Below are positions 4,969-5,033 of a stretch of DNA of 5,033 nt, in pieces. Every line of letters begins with the position of its first letter. The first letter of the stretch is position 1. Under the pieces are notes generated by a model. That model searched no databases. It was not told the DNA's origin and saw only the letters and a list, made by a program, of their open reading frames with translations. This stretch comes from an uncultured Clostridium sp. (GTDB lineage Bacteria; Bacillota; Clostridia; TANB77; CAG-508). The position numbers and the translations under genes are program-made. The stretch lies in the NCBI GenBank assembly GCA_946497585.1, contig CAMMLF010000123.1, positions 1 to 5,033 of the forward strand, given 5' to 3'.

Positions 4969-5033
4969 AACTACTTTGAAATCTTACAAAAATGTCACTT
5001 TAAATTAATGAAAATCGATGGCAAGTAATATAA

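Noticed and set aside
1..5033. CRISPR array, tRNA or rRNA genes, toxin-antitoxin pair, insertion sequence with terminal repeats
   Set aside because: No regular direct repeats with spacers, no cloverleaf or rRNA-like stretches, no transposase and no paired small overlapping genes were seen on either strand.

Overview
The window is AT-rich DNA (hand counts of about 25% G+C inside the histidine kinase gene) from a low-GC Firmicute. It is probably a Clostridia-type bacterium or an uncultured gut relative. The basis is codon choice, strong Shine-Dalgarno sites, a Firmicutes-style LexA, a type II thymidine kinase and a BceRS-like two-component system. The species cannot be named from the sequence alone.

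Layout. Positions 1-278 are non-coding: a short GC-richer patch at the left edge, then the lexA control region. That region has a good promoter whose -35 box lies in the centre of a palindrome containing an SOS-box-like site, and it is bracketed by two copies of a short palindromic REP-like repeat. lexA (279-956) encodes the self-cleaving SOS repressor. A small, unrecognised two-anchor membrane protein (1054-1554) follows on the same strand. A perfect 9-bp hairpin at 1561-1582 terminates transcription in both directions. The convergent thymidine kinase gene tdk (2133-1570, minus strand) ends inside the loop of that hairpin.

A divergent intergenic region (2134-2416) carries one promoter for tdk and one for a response regulator (2417-3088). 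The regulator gene is followed after 89 bp by an intramembrane-sensing histidine kinase gene (3178-4191). The pair looks like the BceRS/GraRS class, which usually controls resistance to cell-wall-active peptides together with an ABC transporter. No transporter gene is present in the window.

A 42-bp tandem duplication lies directly after the kinase. The right-hand part holds a free-standing gene of unknown function (4431-4856). It has a near-consensus extended -10 promoter, a large GC-rich terminator hairpin and clearly higher G+C (about 41% by hand count over 4441-4800), and is the best candidate here for foreign or undescribed content. The last 140 bases contain no gene but hold a dyad resembling a BceR-type binding site.

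Functionally, the window combines DNA-damage control (lexA), thymidine salvage (tdk), probable envelope-stress sensing (the two-component pair) and two unknown proteins. Nothing proves a new system. The points most worth pursuing are the REP-like pair around the lexA promoter, the tdk stop inside its terminator, the apparently transporter-less BceRS-type pair, and the GC-deviant orphan gene.
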